Positions 14,361 to 32,272 of a stretch of DNA of 64,000 nucleotides are shown one piece after another. Under the pieces are notes generated by a model. The model saw nothing but the letters and a program-made list of their open reading frames with translations, was not told the origin of the DNA and ran no database searches. A program made the position numbers and the translations under genes. Numbering within the stretch: position 1 is the first letter of the stretch; each line of letters opens with the position of its first letter. Source of the stretch: Latrodectus hesperus (lineage: Eukaryota; Arthropoda; Arachnida; Araneae; Theridiidae); NCBI GenBank assembly GCA_037975125.1, contig CM075862.1, positions 60,054,779 to 60,118,778 of the forward strand. Direction: 5' to 3'.

Positions 14361-16124
14361 TAATAAAATAAAGTAATCAACTTTTCATCAAATATATACT
14401 TCGCAAAACTATGTTTAGTTTAAACTTAAATATGTTTTAAGAAAATTATATTGATAACAATATTAATATAATATTATATTTAACTGATAAACAATAGATA
14501 TAATACTTATATTGACACTAAGAGAGAAGTGATATTTCAATTCAACTTATTTAGAGTAACGTCAATTAAAGTAAAATGAAAGTTATGCTCTTTCATAATT
14601 ATTTTTAGAATGTTCTTTCATATTTATTTTTCAGGTTGAAATTTGGCAATTCTAGTAAGAAAAAAATATCAAACATTTATATTAGAAAAATTTTAATCAT
14701 TTGACCATTCTTTGGTAGAATTATTGAACAAATTTATTGCTCATCTGTGCATCTTAAATTATATCCATTTATATAGAACTTGCATTATATTTTCAATTTA
14801 ATTAATAAAACAAAATTAGATCCCTATTTCTTGCATTCAAACTCTCTTACTAAATTGTAATTTTACTAAGATTTTCTAAGCATAAAAATTTTTAAGTATT
14901 TCGTTAAGTATTTGAAATTATGTGCTTAGAAAAGGAATTTTGAACATATTTTAATTCAAGCTGTGTGAAGGGTTATTTAAATTTAATTCATTATCGTAAT
15001 AAATGCCTATATAAAGATAGTAATTGTTCATTCCAAAAGATGGCACCACTTCACACTATTGAATTCTTATGGACAAAAGCTAGAACAATCTTGTTCAAAA
15101 GCTCAACGCAAGTTATAAAGTAGACCCATCTCTACAGTGTGTTGTCAATACAATTTACCACAGATCACCCTGTTCAGTTTTGTCATTCTGACATCTAATT
15201 TTACTCTACTATTAGATTTTTATGTCATCTATATACATTTCATGGTATTTGCTGGAAATTAAAGAACTGGTATTTTACGAAATATAACTTGGATGATATT
15301 ATATTTTGTGTATTTTTAAACAAAATAAAAATATTCCAAATAGTATTAGGGATTCATAAAAATAAAAGTTAGAAGTTGTTGTTTCACAGTTAAATAATTC
15401 ATCAACAGTGGCTTTAGACGGTATACTATGCATTTAGACTAACAATTATTTTATCTCTGAATATTTGTGTAGCATAAATTAAGGAGTGTAACAAATATAC
15501 AAATATTGCACTTCCCAAGATAACTAAATCTAACACGAAATAAAAAATATAAACTTTGAAATGACGCGTTTCACTTACAATGAAAAGCATATTCATAAAT
15601 ATGTAAATCCTAGTAGTCTACATAAGATTTATCTTTGTAGAGAAGCATTAAAAAACATATTAATTAAAAAAATAGTTTATATCTAGTAAACTGCGAGGTT
15701 GTTTATGATGGTTTTCTACAATGGTAAGTGCAGTTACTCTAATTCCCAGTTTTGACACAAGATTGCTCAGAATATCAACATTTTAATGCCTGGCACTGTG
15801 TCACCTTATGTTCCTGTCTCGAGACCAACAGGAGAGAAAACGCAACTACTTTAAAATATACTCAAAATCAGCAAAATATTAATGGTTTTCACCTGAAAAA
15901 TTTTGTACTTTTTTTGACATCTCAATAAGAAGTTAACTCATGTAGCAATATAGGCAAATTAGGTTGTAAAATTATTAAACAAACTATAATTTTAATCAGC
16001 CTATAGCATGAAAATCAAGCTTATCATAAACATTGTTGTTTAAATATATATTACCTCGTTTGTAGTAACTTCCTTAAAACTAGGTTAAATAAAAACCTAC
16101 TATCATGAAATAATATATCGGTTC
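14361..16124. other. AT-rich non-coding stretch
   Basis: No gene found. Bases 15158-15176 carry a motif shared in inverted orientation with 42083-42118 (see findings). Confidence 0.5.
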
Positions 16125-16374
<250 letters not shown>

Positions 16375-16594
16375 TGTATATTATATGTATATTATTTCAT
16401 GATGTTTTACTTAGTGATGTTTTAAGATAGGAAATAAAGAAAAATATATTTTCAATAAAACCATTTTTAATTTTTAAATTTATTTATTATTTTTAAACAA
16501 AATTCTATATTGTAGAAAAAAAATTGTTTTAAGGATTAATTTTAATTTTTACGTTTTGCGAAACAATTTTAATATCCTTTTTAATTTGGAAAAG

Positions 16595-16714
<120 letters not shown>

Positions 16715-16739
16715 TTATTTATACTCTTAAATTAATTAA

Positions 16740-17010
16740 AAGATGAATCCAACTGTGGCATCGTTAGAGAGATCAAAAGAAACATCTTATAAGTATTCTC
16801 TTTCCATTCCGATAGAACAGATGCCCGTTGGTCTTCAAAAGGAAACGCAAGCACTTGAGTTCTCAACCTATTTTCTCCCTGAACTAATAACGCTAGTTAG
16901 GAGGAAGATACGGGAAGAGAAGCAGCAATCCATCTAATCTAGACTACTCAGTAGGTACTAATAAGCCTTCTTTGGAAGAAAATTCCAAACCTTTTCTTTG
17001 TTGGCTTCTT
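16740..17010. other. Unrecognised higher-GC island
   Basis: More complex sequence than its neighbours. A 64-codon plus-strand frame starts at ATG 16743 ([18 protein letters not shown]) and ends at 16937. No family is recognised and no convincing splice sites flank it. It could be a conserved non-coding element or decayed repeat. Confidence 0.25.
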
Positions 17011-20895
<3,885 letters not shown>

Positions 20896-21179
20896 TTGTT
20901 AAAAGAATAAATAAAATAATTTCTGAGGTGACAAATCAATCCGATGTATTTTCCATTAATAATTCCGAACGTGGTATTTAAACTGGTATTCATCCTAAAA
21001 TAGATATAATAATGTTCAGATATTGACGAAAATGTTAGCATATTATTAATAATTGTTCCACAGTTTGTTTTGCTATGAATAAAATAAATATTTCTCAATT
21101 AACTCATTTAAGTGCGCTATTCCTTAGTTGATGGAACACTCAATTTATTAACTTCAATTTTATCTCATAAACGAAAATT

Positions 21180-21720
21180 ATTAATAATCACATCAAGCAT
21201 TCAATTTCATAAATTTCAACCTCTCCGTACATTTTGCCATTTATGAGTGCGCATAAAGTCCCTAAATAAATTTTGCCACTCTTCTGACTTTTACTGCCAG
21301 AGGGGAGAGAAAAAATTGAAATAACGTAAAAGGGAAGTAAACCCTCAGCTAAATTGTTTCCTTCACGTATATCCGTCGAAGACAAGAGGATGATAAGTTT
21401 TTATGAGCAACATGAGACTAATGTCGGGTTGCCGTCCCCCGAGACTGGTTGCTTCTTATGGACTTTTATTTTAATGGGACACCAGAGGCTGCTGTCTTTT
21501 CATACATATATTTATATTTGCTTGTGTGTGTGGGTGTAACTAAAGAATCAAAATTTGCACATGTTTCTGCTGAACAATGAACGTCCTTCTCCTCTCTTAT
21601 CGTAAGGCTCGTTTTAGCTCAATTCTTAGACGGTGATATGGCCCCTTTTGTTGCGTGATATGTAGCACTTCGAAATATACGATACTTTTTTACTGGCATG
21701 CATACATAGATTTGAAAAAT
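21180..21720. other. Unrecognised higher-GC island
   Basis: A 500-base block with mixed base use (for example TTGCCGTCCCCCGAGACTGG near 21428) between two AT microsatellites. Short open frames exist on both strands but none is recognisable. I see no transposon motif or terminal repeat. Conserved non-coding DNA or an unclassified repeat are both possible. Confidence 0.3.
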
Positions 21721-21910
21721 GGCATATATTTAGGATAGAATCGGCGTATCTTCCTCAATCAATAAATCTCGTACATATAATATGTTATTGCAAATATAAA
21801 AATAAAACGTATTTCACTTTTTGTTCTTCCTTGAATGTGATTTCAGTTTATGATTTCACTTTATGTCTTTCGTTCCCCAAAGGAAAAAAAAATGGGGAAA
21901 TATGTTCTTT

Positions 21911-22709
<799 letters not shown>

Positions 22710-23055
22710 CTTCTCCGTAACTGCAAATATCCTTGTTGATTACGTGATAGGTCCTTACACCATGCCAGACCGTTTGACCGGTGCAATATACCGTATCTTC
22801 TTTGAACAAGTGCTTTCCAGTTCATTGCAATCTGTTCTCCCCATCCTGAGAGACATGTGGTTTATGCACGATGGAGCTACAGCACATTCTTCCATCACGG
22901 TATGTAACTTTTTGAATGTCACAATGATGGATTGGACGTGGTGGAATTGTGGCTTGGCCTCTTCGCTCACCGAGTCTCAATCCACTGGATTTTTTCTTCT
23001 TGGGCCATATGAAATCTTTTGTGAACGAATCTTCGAGAGAGTGTGCCATTCATTG
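22710..23055 (+). pseudogene. DDE (IS630/Tc1/mariner superfamily) transposase fragment
   Basis: The frame reads FSVTANILVDYVIGPYTMPD, then RLTGAIYRIFFEQVL, then LRDMWFMHDGATAHSSITV, where MHDG..AH is the second catalytic Asp block. After a shift into another frame near 22945 it continues WPLRSPSLNPLDFFFLGHMK, the block around the third catalytic residue. The order and spacing match the C-terminal half of an arthropod DDE transposase of this superfamily. The N-terminal DNA-binding part and the first Asp are missing or unreadable, and the 3' end fades after about 23055. The fragment is dead. It belongs to a different lineage from the other Tc1/mariner relics here. Confidence 0.8.
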
Positions 23056-23204
23056 CTTCATCGGTGTCAACTTTGCAATATATACATGTATGTTGGTTAT
23101 TCTCTTCATTGTCAGGAAAAGACATTATTGTTTAAATGATTTAATTATGGTTTTGATAAAATGAGGAAAAAGTTATTTATATAATTTACAATTAAATCCC
23201 GATA

Positions 23205-23874
23205 TGACATCTTAGATAGTTATAATTCAAATCAAGTTCGATATCTATTCGCGTCTTCACGTTATCTCCTCCGCGTGTATGGCAGCAAGCCTGTGAGTGT
23301 TCCTGAGCCTGTCTCGCAAGTTCTCTGCTGGCGTTTTTTTCCCACAAACATGTGAGTGGCCCTCTGGGGGCGCTTTCAATCTTACAATCATGTGAGTGTC
23401 CCCCTGGCAGCACTTTCAATTCCATAATCGGCCATTCTGATGACACTAGCTGACCTCAGCATTCGTCTGGAATCAGAATTTCCTGGAAAAAACTGAAAAG
23501 GAGCAGTAACATGTTCAAGAAAAAATTTTAAGCAGTGTTGTCAATTCTTGTCTAATTCGTCTTTTCAACTCTCATTCAAATTATCGTCGTTGTCCCTTGA
23601 ATCTGAAAGTCCGTCGTGGAGCATTTCTTCGTCTTCATCTGGTTAGAGCATCAGTAGCTGCTGCATCTTCACTTTCATCATTGGCCATCTTCAATAGGAA
23701 ACGTCTTGAACACATCTCAGTTACTATTCTTTTTTAAACAATTAAAAGGTAACAGTCTGAAATAAAAAGCTTTAATCTTAAAAAATAGCAATTCTGTAGG
23801 TAAAAAAGTCAAAGTCAGGAGTTGGTCGTCACCGGGGTCTTCTTCTCTTCTTTCAGCACATTTTAAGTTACATC
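23205..23874 (-). repeat. 3' LTR of the Ty3/gypsy element
   Basis: It lies directly downstream, on the minus strand, of the integrase C-terminus. On that strand it could begin TGTAACTTAAAATGTG and end CTAAGATGTCA, giving a TG...CA form, but both ends are inferred. The last 120 bases are repeated at 24729-24850. Inside it, a roughly 33-base unit containing ATGTGAGTG and CACTTTCAAT/CGCTTTCAAT occurs twice (about 23349-23421). Confidence 0.65.
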
Positions 23875-24728
23875 GGGCCAAGACTTCATGTACTCAGCGC
23901 AAGTACTAGTAATCAGGGGATCTTCAGTAAAACCAATTTTTTGAACATCGTAGGTGTCATTGCTCTTAACTTTTATTATTTTGTAGGGGCCTAAATATTT
24001 GGGTTTTAACTTGAGACCTGGACCTTGTTGTATGCGTTTAATAGCAACAATATCATTTAATTTGAATTTTCTTTCTTGTTTTCTTCTTAAATTATAGTTT
24101 TCGCGATTTCTATTTTGAACTTTTAAAATTTGTTTTTTAGCTTCTTTTCTAAGGTTATCACGATTATTAATAAAATCTAGTTGCATGTCTTGAACGTCTT
24201 TTGTTGTTTTTGGTTCGGGAAACGTAATTACAGCTTTCGTTTTATTTGTTGACGAGTGTAATTTACCATTTATTAATTTATAGCCCAAAATTTCTATTTC
24301 ACGTTTCAAAAATTTTCATTTCTTTAAGTTCAATTCCAGTCCATATTCCGCCGCAGTTTGCAGAGGACAAGTTTAAATTTTCTAACACCTTCGGTTTCGT
24401 TTTCGGCAGGAATAATTAAGTCATCCATGTAAATCACTACAACACCTGTCTTTTAATAATTGTCGATACACATTATTAATGTATTTCTGAAAAATACTCG
24501 GAGAATTAGTTAATCCAAATGGGCACTTCAAAAACTCATACTGACCATCGTGTGTAACGAATGAAATGTACTATCGGGAATTTTCTTCAACGTCAACATG
24601 GAAGAAGCCATTTTTAAATCCAAAGTTGTGAACACTACAGAAAAATGTAATTTATCTATTACGTCATCAATAACTGGCAAAGGGAAATGTTCACGAACCG
24701 TCTTCTTATTAAGCCGTCTATAATCTAT
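23875..24728 (-). pseudogene. Ty3/gypsy pol pseudogene (RT fused to integrase C-terminus)
   Basis: The reverse transcriptase part begins inside the domain at [18 protein letters not shown]. It continues VVFTTLDLK (motif A Asp), [19 protein letters not shown] after a shift, and the catalytic YMDD at 24431-24420 in another frame. It then reads EILGYKLINGKLHSS, the start of the thumb/connection. At about 24190, after FPEPKTTKDVQ, the reading passes straight into DFINNRDNLRKEAKKQILK and then RIQQGPGLKLKPKYLGPYKI, an integrase C-terminal domain. RNase H and the whole DDE integrase core are therefore missing. Frameshifts and stops interrupt the RT. The element cannot copy itself. Confidence 0.85.
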
Positions 24729-24866
24729 ACAAATATAATTCAAATCAAGTTCGATATCTATTCGCGTCTTCACGTCATCTCCTCCGCGTGTCTGGCGGTA
24801 AGCCTGTGAGTTGTGAGTGTTCCTGAGCCTGTCTCGCAAGTTCTCTGGTGGCGCTTTCAATCCCAT
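24729..24866 (-). repeat. 5' LTR fragment of the Ty3/gypsy element
   Basis: It matches the last part of the 3' LTR (shared TTCAAATCAAGTTCGATATC and GAGCCTGTCTCGCAAGTTCT) with scattered differences and a small insertion. It joins the middle of the RT domain with no primer-binding site, gag or protease between. It ends next to a (TA)n tract. Confidence 0.75.
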
Positions 24867-24875
24867 ATATATGTC

Positions 24876-25006
<131 letters not shown>

Positions 25007-25153
25007 TATATAATATTATTTTTCTGATGATACGTACATAATTCTTTCCTTGCTAACTAGTTTTTATCCATTATTGAATGAAATCTTTCGTATTTTACTC
25101 GATTTTTTTAAAAAGATTTTTACAATTATCGTCAAAAATGAGAAACGTCAAAG

Positions 25154-25437
25154 CCATTTCTTCTTTCTTTCTTTCTTGTGGCACGACAGCCCATGTGGTC
25201 AAACTGTTTCCCTAAATGGGGGACCTGAGATGCGCAGCGTATGTCCCACCTAGGCAGTCAGCCTAACTCAAAATCCCCAGTGTTTAGTTTCTAAATATGC
25301 TTGACATTCAATCTATCTGAACTTCCACTGAAGGGATGAAAAGCTGAGTGGGCCTTGCCTAGCCTGAGGAGTGAACTTCGGACTTGTGACTTAGGTGCGT
25401 CAACGCTTCAACTAAGACATAGGGCTTCAATACCGTT
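25154..25437 (-). mobile_element. tRNA-derived SINE (type C)
   Basis: On the minus strand a tRNA-like head (TGTCTTAGTTGAAGCGTTGA as A-box region, CCGAAGTTCACTCC as B-box region) is followed by a body of about 200 bases and a tail of AAGA repeats (the TTCT repeats at about 25157-25174 on the plus strand). A polymerase III head, unrelated body and simple tail in that order define a SINE. No clear target duplication was seen. Confidence 0.65.
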
Positions 25438-25439
25438 CC

Positions 25440-27452
25440 TACACGTTAAAATAATAAATATTTCACAATTCCAAAATAGATAACTTTATTCACTCATATC
25501 GTACCATTTATTATATGAATATGATTTCTGAAAAAAATATTACTAAAGAGTCAATTTATTTTAAAATACTTATTTATCATTTCATATAATTTTTACAGTT
25601 GATTTATGTTATAAATGGTAAGAATTAAATTATACATGAAGCAATAACTAAAAGAGTGATAATGTTAACTGTGTCATTTTCTAATTATTACAAATAAATA
25701 TTTAGTGTTTTAGTAGTCTAAACAATTTCATTACATTTTACACACAGATAATTTAAAATTAATCGTTAAAAATGAATAACATGTTATTATGAAATAAAGA
25801 TATTATTTTAATCTATTTCTTTAAAAAATAACCGTTTTAAAAATTTGTTACTTAAATGATTGTAAAGTTCTCCATTAAGCAATTCCTAAATCTGCTTACA
25901 TTTAAAGATGCTTCCTTATAAATTTAACCTACTTTTAGCCTTTTTATGTTTCAAACTCCTGTTTTCACTCAAAAATGTTCACAGAGTCGCCAAAAATAAT
26001 CCTATTCTGCTTTTCTTTAAAACATAACAAAGCCAAAGAGATAAAAATTGAAAAAAAATAACTTGTTTTTACTTTTTCCTCAAAATTCCGGCTAACATTA
26101 AATCTGTAGTTAGAATAAAAAGACATCTAAATTGTCTAAAACTACTTTTTTTCCTTTTTCAAAAGAATAAGATAAATAAGGGTGTTTGAAAAGTAAGAAA
26201 GAGGTAAAAAGTGGGTGGAACTTTGCTGGTAGATAGTTTTCTGTCTCCCGAAGCACACTCGCTATGTTTCGAAGCTGATTTTCAAAGACATCTAAATCCG
26301 CTTTCCTTGGGTCGAAAAGAAAAGTAATTCGATTTTAGAATGTGCAACTTCTCTCCTTCCATTCAGTGTCAAATGCATGCATCGTAACTTGTACTTTTAC
26401 TTTTTTCTTCGCTACACTTTCCCAAATACTCTTGTACTTGAATTTCGTTAAATTCTTATTTTCATTTAAAAGGAAAAAAAATCTTGTCCAAGAAACATTT
26501 CAAAGATTCTTGAGTGAAAATGCTTTTTGAGATTTCTTTCCGAATGAAATAAAAAGAGAATTTCTGGAATGCGACTGACTCGTTTTCGCGAGAAACGATT
26601 GGAACTTATTTCCACTGTATACGAATATAGTCCTTAAGTTTCGGTTTTATTACCACACGACACGCAAAAGAGCTTTAGACTAAACACAGTACGTTTCGCG
26701 GCATTTTGTCTCAGATATTTTTCGTTAAATTGTACAACAATTTTAAATTTAAAAATATCATCTGAATTTTTTCTTCATTTGAACATGTTATGCTATTATT
26801 CAACTTAAAATGATTTTATCTAACCTTAAATATGGAAACATTCCAACAAGAATTCATTATCATATATAGTAATATTTTGAAAATATTTGTTGTATTGGTT
26901 TAGATCAGTTTAAAACACATTCAATTTCAAATACTCCTTATATAAAATTGAAATATAATTTAAAAATATATTTGCACTTAGCTTTTTTTCTTTATACTGC
27001 AAACTGCTATTTGACAGGCACTGAAATGTAAAAAAAAAATTTTATAAATTGTTTTGTATGGTTATGTTTACTATCTTATCTCATATGTTAATTAAAGATA
27101 ATTAATTTTGACAAAGCTTTCAAACAATTGAAAACTTGCATTTGTGATCGTTATAGCATTGCAAAAAGCTGTAAGTAAAATTAGAACTATGTTTTATTAC
27201 AACAGAAAATTTTATTTTAATTAAAATATTGTATCTACGTTTATGTTGTCAGAAATAATTTTATTTAAAGTCCCATAAACTATTTTCTAATATTAAAAAA
27301 ATAAATGAAGTAAAAAAATGCGTATATTTTAATAGCACTTCTAAGATTAAAAATTCATCAAAAATGTATATTTCATTTTCCTAATTAAGAAAATTTAGAT
27401 GTATAAAATAAATAATTATAACCTTTTATAACATTAAGGTATACAGACATTA

Positions 27453-27455
<3 letters not shown>
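25440..27455. other. AT-rich non-coding stretch
   Basis: No gene. A higher-GC patch at about 26180-26700 (for example CTGTCTCCCGAAGCACACTC) has no coding signature I recognise. Confidence 0.5.

Positions 27456-27526
<71 letters not shown>
27456..27526. repeat. (TA)n microsatellite
   Basis: Pure TA repeat of about 71 bases. Confidence 0.98.
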
Positions 27527-27530
<4 letters not shown>

Positions 27531-28925
27531 AAGAAAATTTGAAGCTAAGAAGAGTGGATTTTAAAACAAAAATAAGAATATACTGCTTTTCGACCAAATT
27601 TATAATAGCACAAATGTGTTTTAGCTATATCAAAACAGTTATATTAACATTAAATTATTTTTGATTAAAAAATAGCCATATAAATGACAATGAGAATTTA
27701 AACTTTTAGCTTCTATTGGAAATAATTATTATCGTCTTATGATTAATTAAATAAATCAATGACTTATCTAGTTGAAAAAAATTTCAAGTATAATAATCAA
27801 TCATTCAAACTTCATCATAAAAATAATTTCAAAGCATAAAAAATTAGTATCTAGTTGGAATTAGAATTAGAATTCAAATAATAATTAGAATTCAAACAAA
27901 TTCCAAAAATTCATTAAATATAATTAGTAGAGTTTATTTCACAGAGCAGTTTTCAAACTAACAATTATTACGCATAACATAATTTTTAATGTTGTTAAAA
28001 TTTAACTTAACTTTGCGTCTTTAAGAATAAGTGCTTGTTTTCTATTTTATATACATTATGCTTGGAAAGCAAATATGGTGACTAATGTTGTTGTATCAAA
28101 TGAAATAATACGTATTATACGTTTTATGCATCTAATCGGAAAATAAATGTAATAAGAAATAATTTATTTAAATGCTCAGTACATTAATGAAATTATGCAA
28201 AAGTAATTAAATACTTTCTAAGTATTATGTAAAATTTATAATTTAGCACAACGCTCATTTTTTATATTTGTTTAATAAATTTAAATTCCTAGATATATTA
28301 TTCAGATGAAATACCAAATAAGCGAAATATTAAAAAAAGTGATTCTTTAAACCGTACTTAGTATTTTACGACACACCTATAATAACTAAAATTTTCATAT
28401 GATACAAATACATTATGTTCTTAAACGTAAGAGTACTAATAATGCGTTATTTAACAACAATAAAACAAACTTATGTTTTATTTTGAAATTTTTGTAACAA
28501 CTAAATATTTTTAAAAAACCTTAAAATAGAAATAAGTTTCTTTTATAAATATTGAATGAATTAGACAAAATGGAAAACTTGAAATTTCTAGTTAAATAAG
28601 AATGATTTTTAATTTCTCAAATTTTTATTCGTTATATTTTATAGGTAATTGACATTTTGTCTAATACCTCAAAATTTAAAGTTTAATAGCTGATAACTTA
28701 TAAAATTCTGAGTATTTGGTTTTATAAGATGTTGGAATAAATTTCGAATGTTAATTAGCAAGCGTATGAAAAGTTAGACACATATATAATGATATATTTC
28801 ATTGAAACAGGGTTTAATATTAAATAAAAGCGTTTTTTTATTTAAATATTGCCTTTTAAAAAATGAACTTATTAAAAACGAAAATATGCATGTATTATAA
28901 GCCACCTTTTTATTTTAAGCATTTG

Positions 28926-28947
28926 ATTTCATATTTAAATATGAAAT
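28926..28947. repeat. Perfect 22-base palindrome
   Basis: ATTTCATATTT is followed directly by its exact reverse complement. In such AT-rich DNA it may be chance. Confidence 0.6.
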
Positions 28948-29186
28948 GTTGCAAATGTAAACACACATTGAAATTAAATATACTTTTTAGGAAAAAACAT
29001 TTTAAATTTTTAGTGGATTTTTCAAATAATTAAACACCATTAACACTATTAAATTATGTATTTGAAAAATGTTAAAATATGCATATATAACTTATATAGT
29101 TTTATATGTATTTTTATTCGTTTTCTTTTATAAAACTTCTGTAAAATATTCCAGAAATATTTCTGATTTTTACTTTTAAAAATAAA

Positions 29187-29498
29187 ATGTTCAATTCAAC
29201 TTTTTTTTTCCTGGGTACATTTTTTTTCTTATTTTCCTTTTTATGCAAGAGCAAAATTCAATTGCATGTATCTGGAGAGAAAAAGATGGCAAGGATGAAA
29301 GAAAATAATGTAGTGAGCAACACAACAGCAAACGAATGCAACAGAATGTCTTGCTCAAAAGAAGGGGATGGATTACCCACTGTGAATACATTTCCATCGC
29401 ATTTTAAAGAATCGGAGGTGATCAATAAGCCACTCCTTCCTCTTTACCTTACTCCCATATTGGAAAAAATAAAGAAAAATACCTCTCAGTGTGCTTGA
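29187..29498 (+). other. Open frame of 103 codons, not recognised
   Basis: ATG 29187 opens a frame with a hydrophobic start (MFNSTFFFLGTFFFLFSFLC) that would pass as a signal peptide, followed by a polar region with KEGDGLPTVNTFPSHF. It may equally be chance: the start is a T-run read as Phe, and two overlapping minus-strand frames are also open. No homology, promoter or splice evidence supports a gene. Confidence 0.12.
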
Positions 29499-30180
29499 TC
29501 CCCCCTTTTCCTTACGATGAGGATTCCAGTTCTTTATAAGTCTCCTAAGTAGGGAGACGCATGCCACTTCACATATCCTTAAAAATAAGTCTTTAGACGG
29601 ACAAAAGGAATTTATCCAAACTTTCCATGCGGGGCCTACTGATGTTTATCTCTGGCAATCAATTCCAAGTTCTTTGAGAACATCCCTGAGAACGATAAGT
29701 AGAGCACAAAGCTCTAATCTGTGAATACTTGAACAGGAATTATCTGAGTTATACAAAAGAGAGATTTACTTTATTCTGGAAAAAAGCTAATTCTAATGGG
29801 TTAGGCTAAGAAATAATATTCATAATTTTTACATGCCATAGTCTGATATGCCTTCATTTAAGAATGTGGCTTATGCGACTTATAAATTTTGTTTACTTAG
29901 AATTTTGCAATGTAAATAAGGTGTAAGATTTTGTTAAGACTTAAAAGAAGACTTTTTTCCAAAAAATTATGATCGCTATTTCTGAATAAGATGCATTAAG
30001 GAAGATTAAGTTTTAAGTAAAGTTTGATAAAAGGAATATTTTTCAAAAAGTAAGAGAAAATAACGCAATAACTATAAATAAGCGCACTTATAATAATAAA
30101 CTCATAAAATAGTTAATAAATTATTTTATAATATTTATAATTTTGCTGCATCAAATAAGTTAAAGTTACCAAATGAATTG

Positions 30181-30306
<126 letters not shown>

Positions 30307-30587
30307 ACAGCATTTTACAGTATACGATGAAATTTTACCGTTAGAATTGAGGCATATCAGATGATGGTATTTGGTTAAAATCGGTATCTATGTATATCAA
30401 ATGAGATTTTATTTTGGCAAAATTTATATTGCCTAGTAAAATCATTATATGCAATTTACTATTTCTAAAAAAGTAGCACTTCACATTTTTCTAAATAAGA
30501 CGTCAGGAATAAATGTGAATATGGTTCTCATCTCAAACCTGTTCCTAAAATTGAAAAACTGAGTTTTGTTGAATGACCAATCCCAAG

Positions 30588-30590
<3 letters not shown>

Positions 30591-30676
<86 letters not shown>
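30591..30676. repeat. (TA)n microsatellite
   Basis: Pure TA repeat of about 86 bases. Confidence 0.98.
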
Positions 30677-30677
<1 letters not shown>

Positions 30678-31422
30678 GCAATTATATTAATTTAAAATGC
30701 AATCTATTTGCTTAAATTAATGCTTAAGTATGTGATATGAAATCATAACATGAAGCTTACTATTAATAGAAAAATATATAATTATGTAAAAACTTAAATT
30801 GAAAAACACAATACTTGAAATAAAATAAAAATTTCATTAACGTTAAATTCTCTAGGTATTTCTATAAAAGGCAATTCAAATTAGAAGTAAGTTAACTTTA
30901 AAATTAGTATCAAAAACTACATCGAATAAAATTACAAAACTATTTTTGAAAGGTGTGACACTAAGTAAACATATTGGCCAGAGTAAATATAAAAAAAAAT
31001 AATCATACATATACATTCATATATGGAGTCAAGATGTTATTTGAATGGAGTTAAAGAGAGCAACCTTGTAAAATCGAAGAAACTTTCTTAATTATAATTT
31101 CTCATGTATACTGGAAAGTTAAATAAAAAGAGTCATCATCAATCAAAAATATTTTAATATTTGTGGTGGTTAAAATTTGATTCGGAAACAAAATATGTAA
31201 ATAAGAAATGAGTAGACATGCATTTGATTTGTGTGTAGATGACAACTAATGTGATGCAAATGTATTTATACACAACAAGTTTAATTTTCAAGCGGACATG
31301 TCCGAAACCTATCTGCAGTGATGAAGAGCTGGCTGTAACATTTTAGGAATTTTAGTCATGAAATTCTTAATCATATATAGTTTGCACATAACCGATAAAA
31401 GTTAAGTACCTAACATGAAATG

Positions 31423-31424
<2 letters not shown>

Positions 31425-31480
<56 letters not shown>
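31425..31480. repeat. (TA)n microsatellite
   Basis: Pure AT repeat of about 56 bases. Confidence 0.97.
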
Positions 31481-31483
<3 letters not shown>

Positions 31484-31883
31484 GTTTAGTTTTGTGCAAT
31501 AATAATATGTAGAAATTTATTGAATTAATACCTTTGAAATTATTACTACAGTTTGTTTTTGAATTGCAGCAAATGCAATCGTTTATTTATTGTAGAATTA
31601 TCTAAATAAATGTCAACAGTTGTAGATGTCATAGAAAAAAATACAAGAAAAAATTATACACGTTAGCCTTTCCATAAACTTAAAAATACACTCATCCTGA
31701 AGTGTGGTTTCCATGATAATTGTAGTAAAAAATTTCTTCTTGCCCACAGTGAGTTTCAAGATCTATTAGGATTTATCAGACACACCTATTGAGGCTGTTA
31801 TTGTTTGTTGCACCGGCATACTTCCCTGTACCTAGCACTTAGATGGACTTTACCAGTTGAATAGAAGCAGCCGGATGGAGTCT

Positions 31884-32272
31884 TCGTGAGTGGTAGCCTA
31901 GTGGTTAGGGTATCGGCCTTCCATCCGGAAGGGTAGGGTTCGATTCACAATGCCGCCGATTACCCGCCGAGTACTTGCGATATACTTGCTCGTTTAAATA
32001 TGTGGTATCGAAACTCTTGTCGTCGGTCGTTAAACAATTACCATGTGTGCAATGGTCTGCAGAAAATTCACTCCCCCTTCAGATCGATGCCAAAATTGAG
32101 GGAATGGATCCTCTGGTGCTGCCATCCATCGGAGGATTTGAAGAGCAATATCGTACTTTCACCTTCGTGGTGCTCTGATTAAAAAATGAAAGACGCTCCC
32201 AATTGACTTAAATTGGCATAGTCAAGGCATATCGAGCTTGGCTTGTCCAAGTGTCATTAATAACAACAACAA
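31884..32272 (+). mobile_element. tRNA-derived SINE, type A, copy 1
   Basis: A tRNA-like head with an A box (TAGCCTAGTGGTTAGGGT) and B box (GGTTCGATTC at 31938-31947) is followed by a body of about 300 bases and an (AAC)n tail. The same sequence recurs inverted at 52861-53241, including TTCCATCCGG, GAAAATT, CCCTTCAGATC, ATCGGAGGATTT and GGCTTGTCCAA-like blocks, so it is a dispersed family. CAGACACACC occurs just after the tail (32273) and again at 31777; see findings. Confidence 0.88.

Larger units (their letters stand above)
23205..24866 (-). mobile_element. Ty3/gypsy LTR retrotransposon, heavily deleted
   Basis: Read on the minus strand the order is: an LTR fragment (24866-24729), a reverse transcriptase segment (24728 to about 24190), a short integrase C-terminus (about 24185-23875), and a longer LTR copy (about 23874-23205). 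The two LTR pieces share a direct repeat (about 23217-23330 and 24729-24850). Gag, protease, the start of reverse transcriptase, RNase H and the integrase core are all gone. The outer LTR fragment breaks off 13 bases before a (TA)n tract. LTR outer boundaries are estimates. Confidence 0.85.

Noticed and set aside
14636..14655. A 20-base micro-exon between TTTTTCAG and GTAAGA
   Set aside because: Such acceptor-donor pairs are expected by chance in AT-rich DNA, and nothing links it to the Ig gene.
23192..23446. A minus-strand 84-codon protein
   Set aside because: It lies entirely in the LTR, and part of it recurs at 24729-24866 as repeat sequence.
29187..29498. A secreted small protein with signal peptide
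   Set aside because: The hydrophobic start comes from a T-run; there is no homology or gene structure, and opposite-strand frames are equally open. Kept only as a low-confidence entry.
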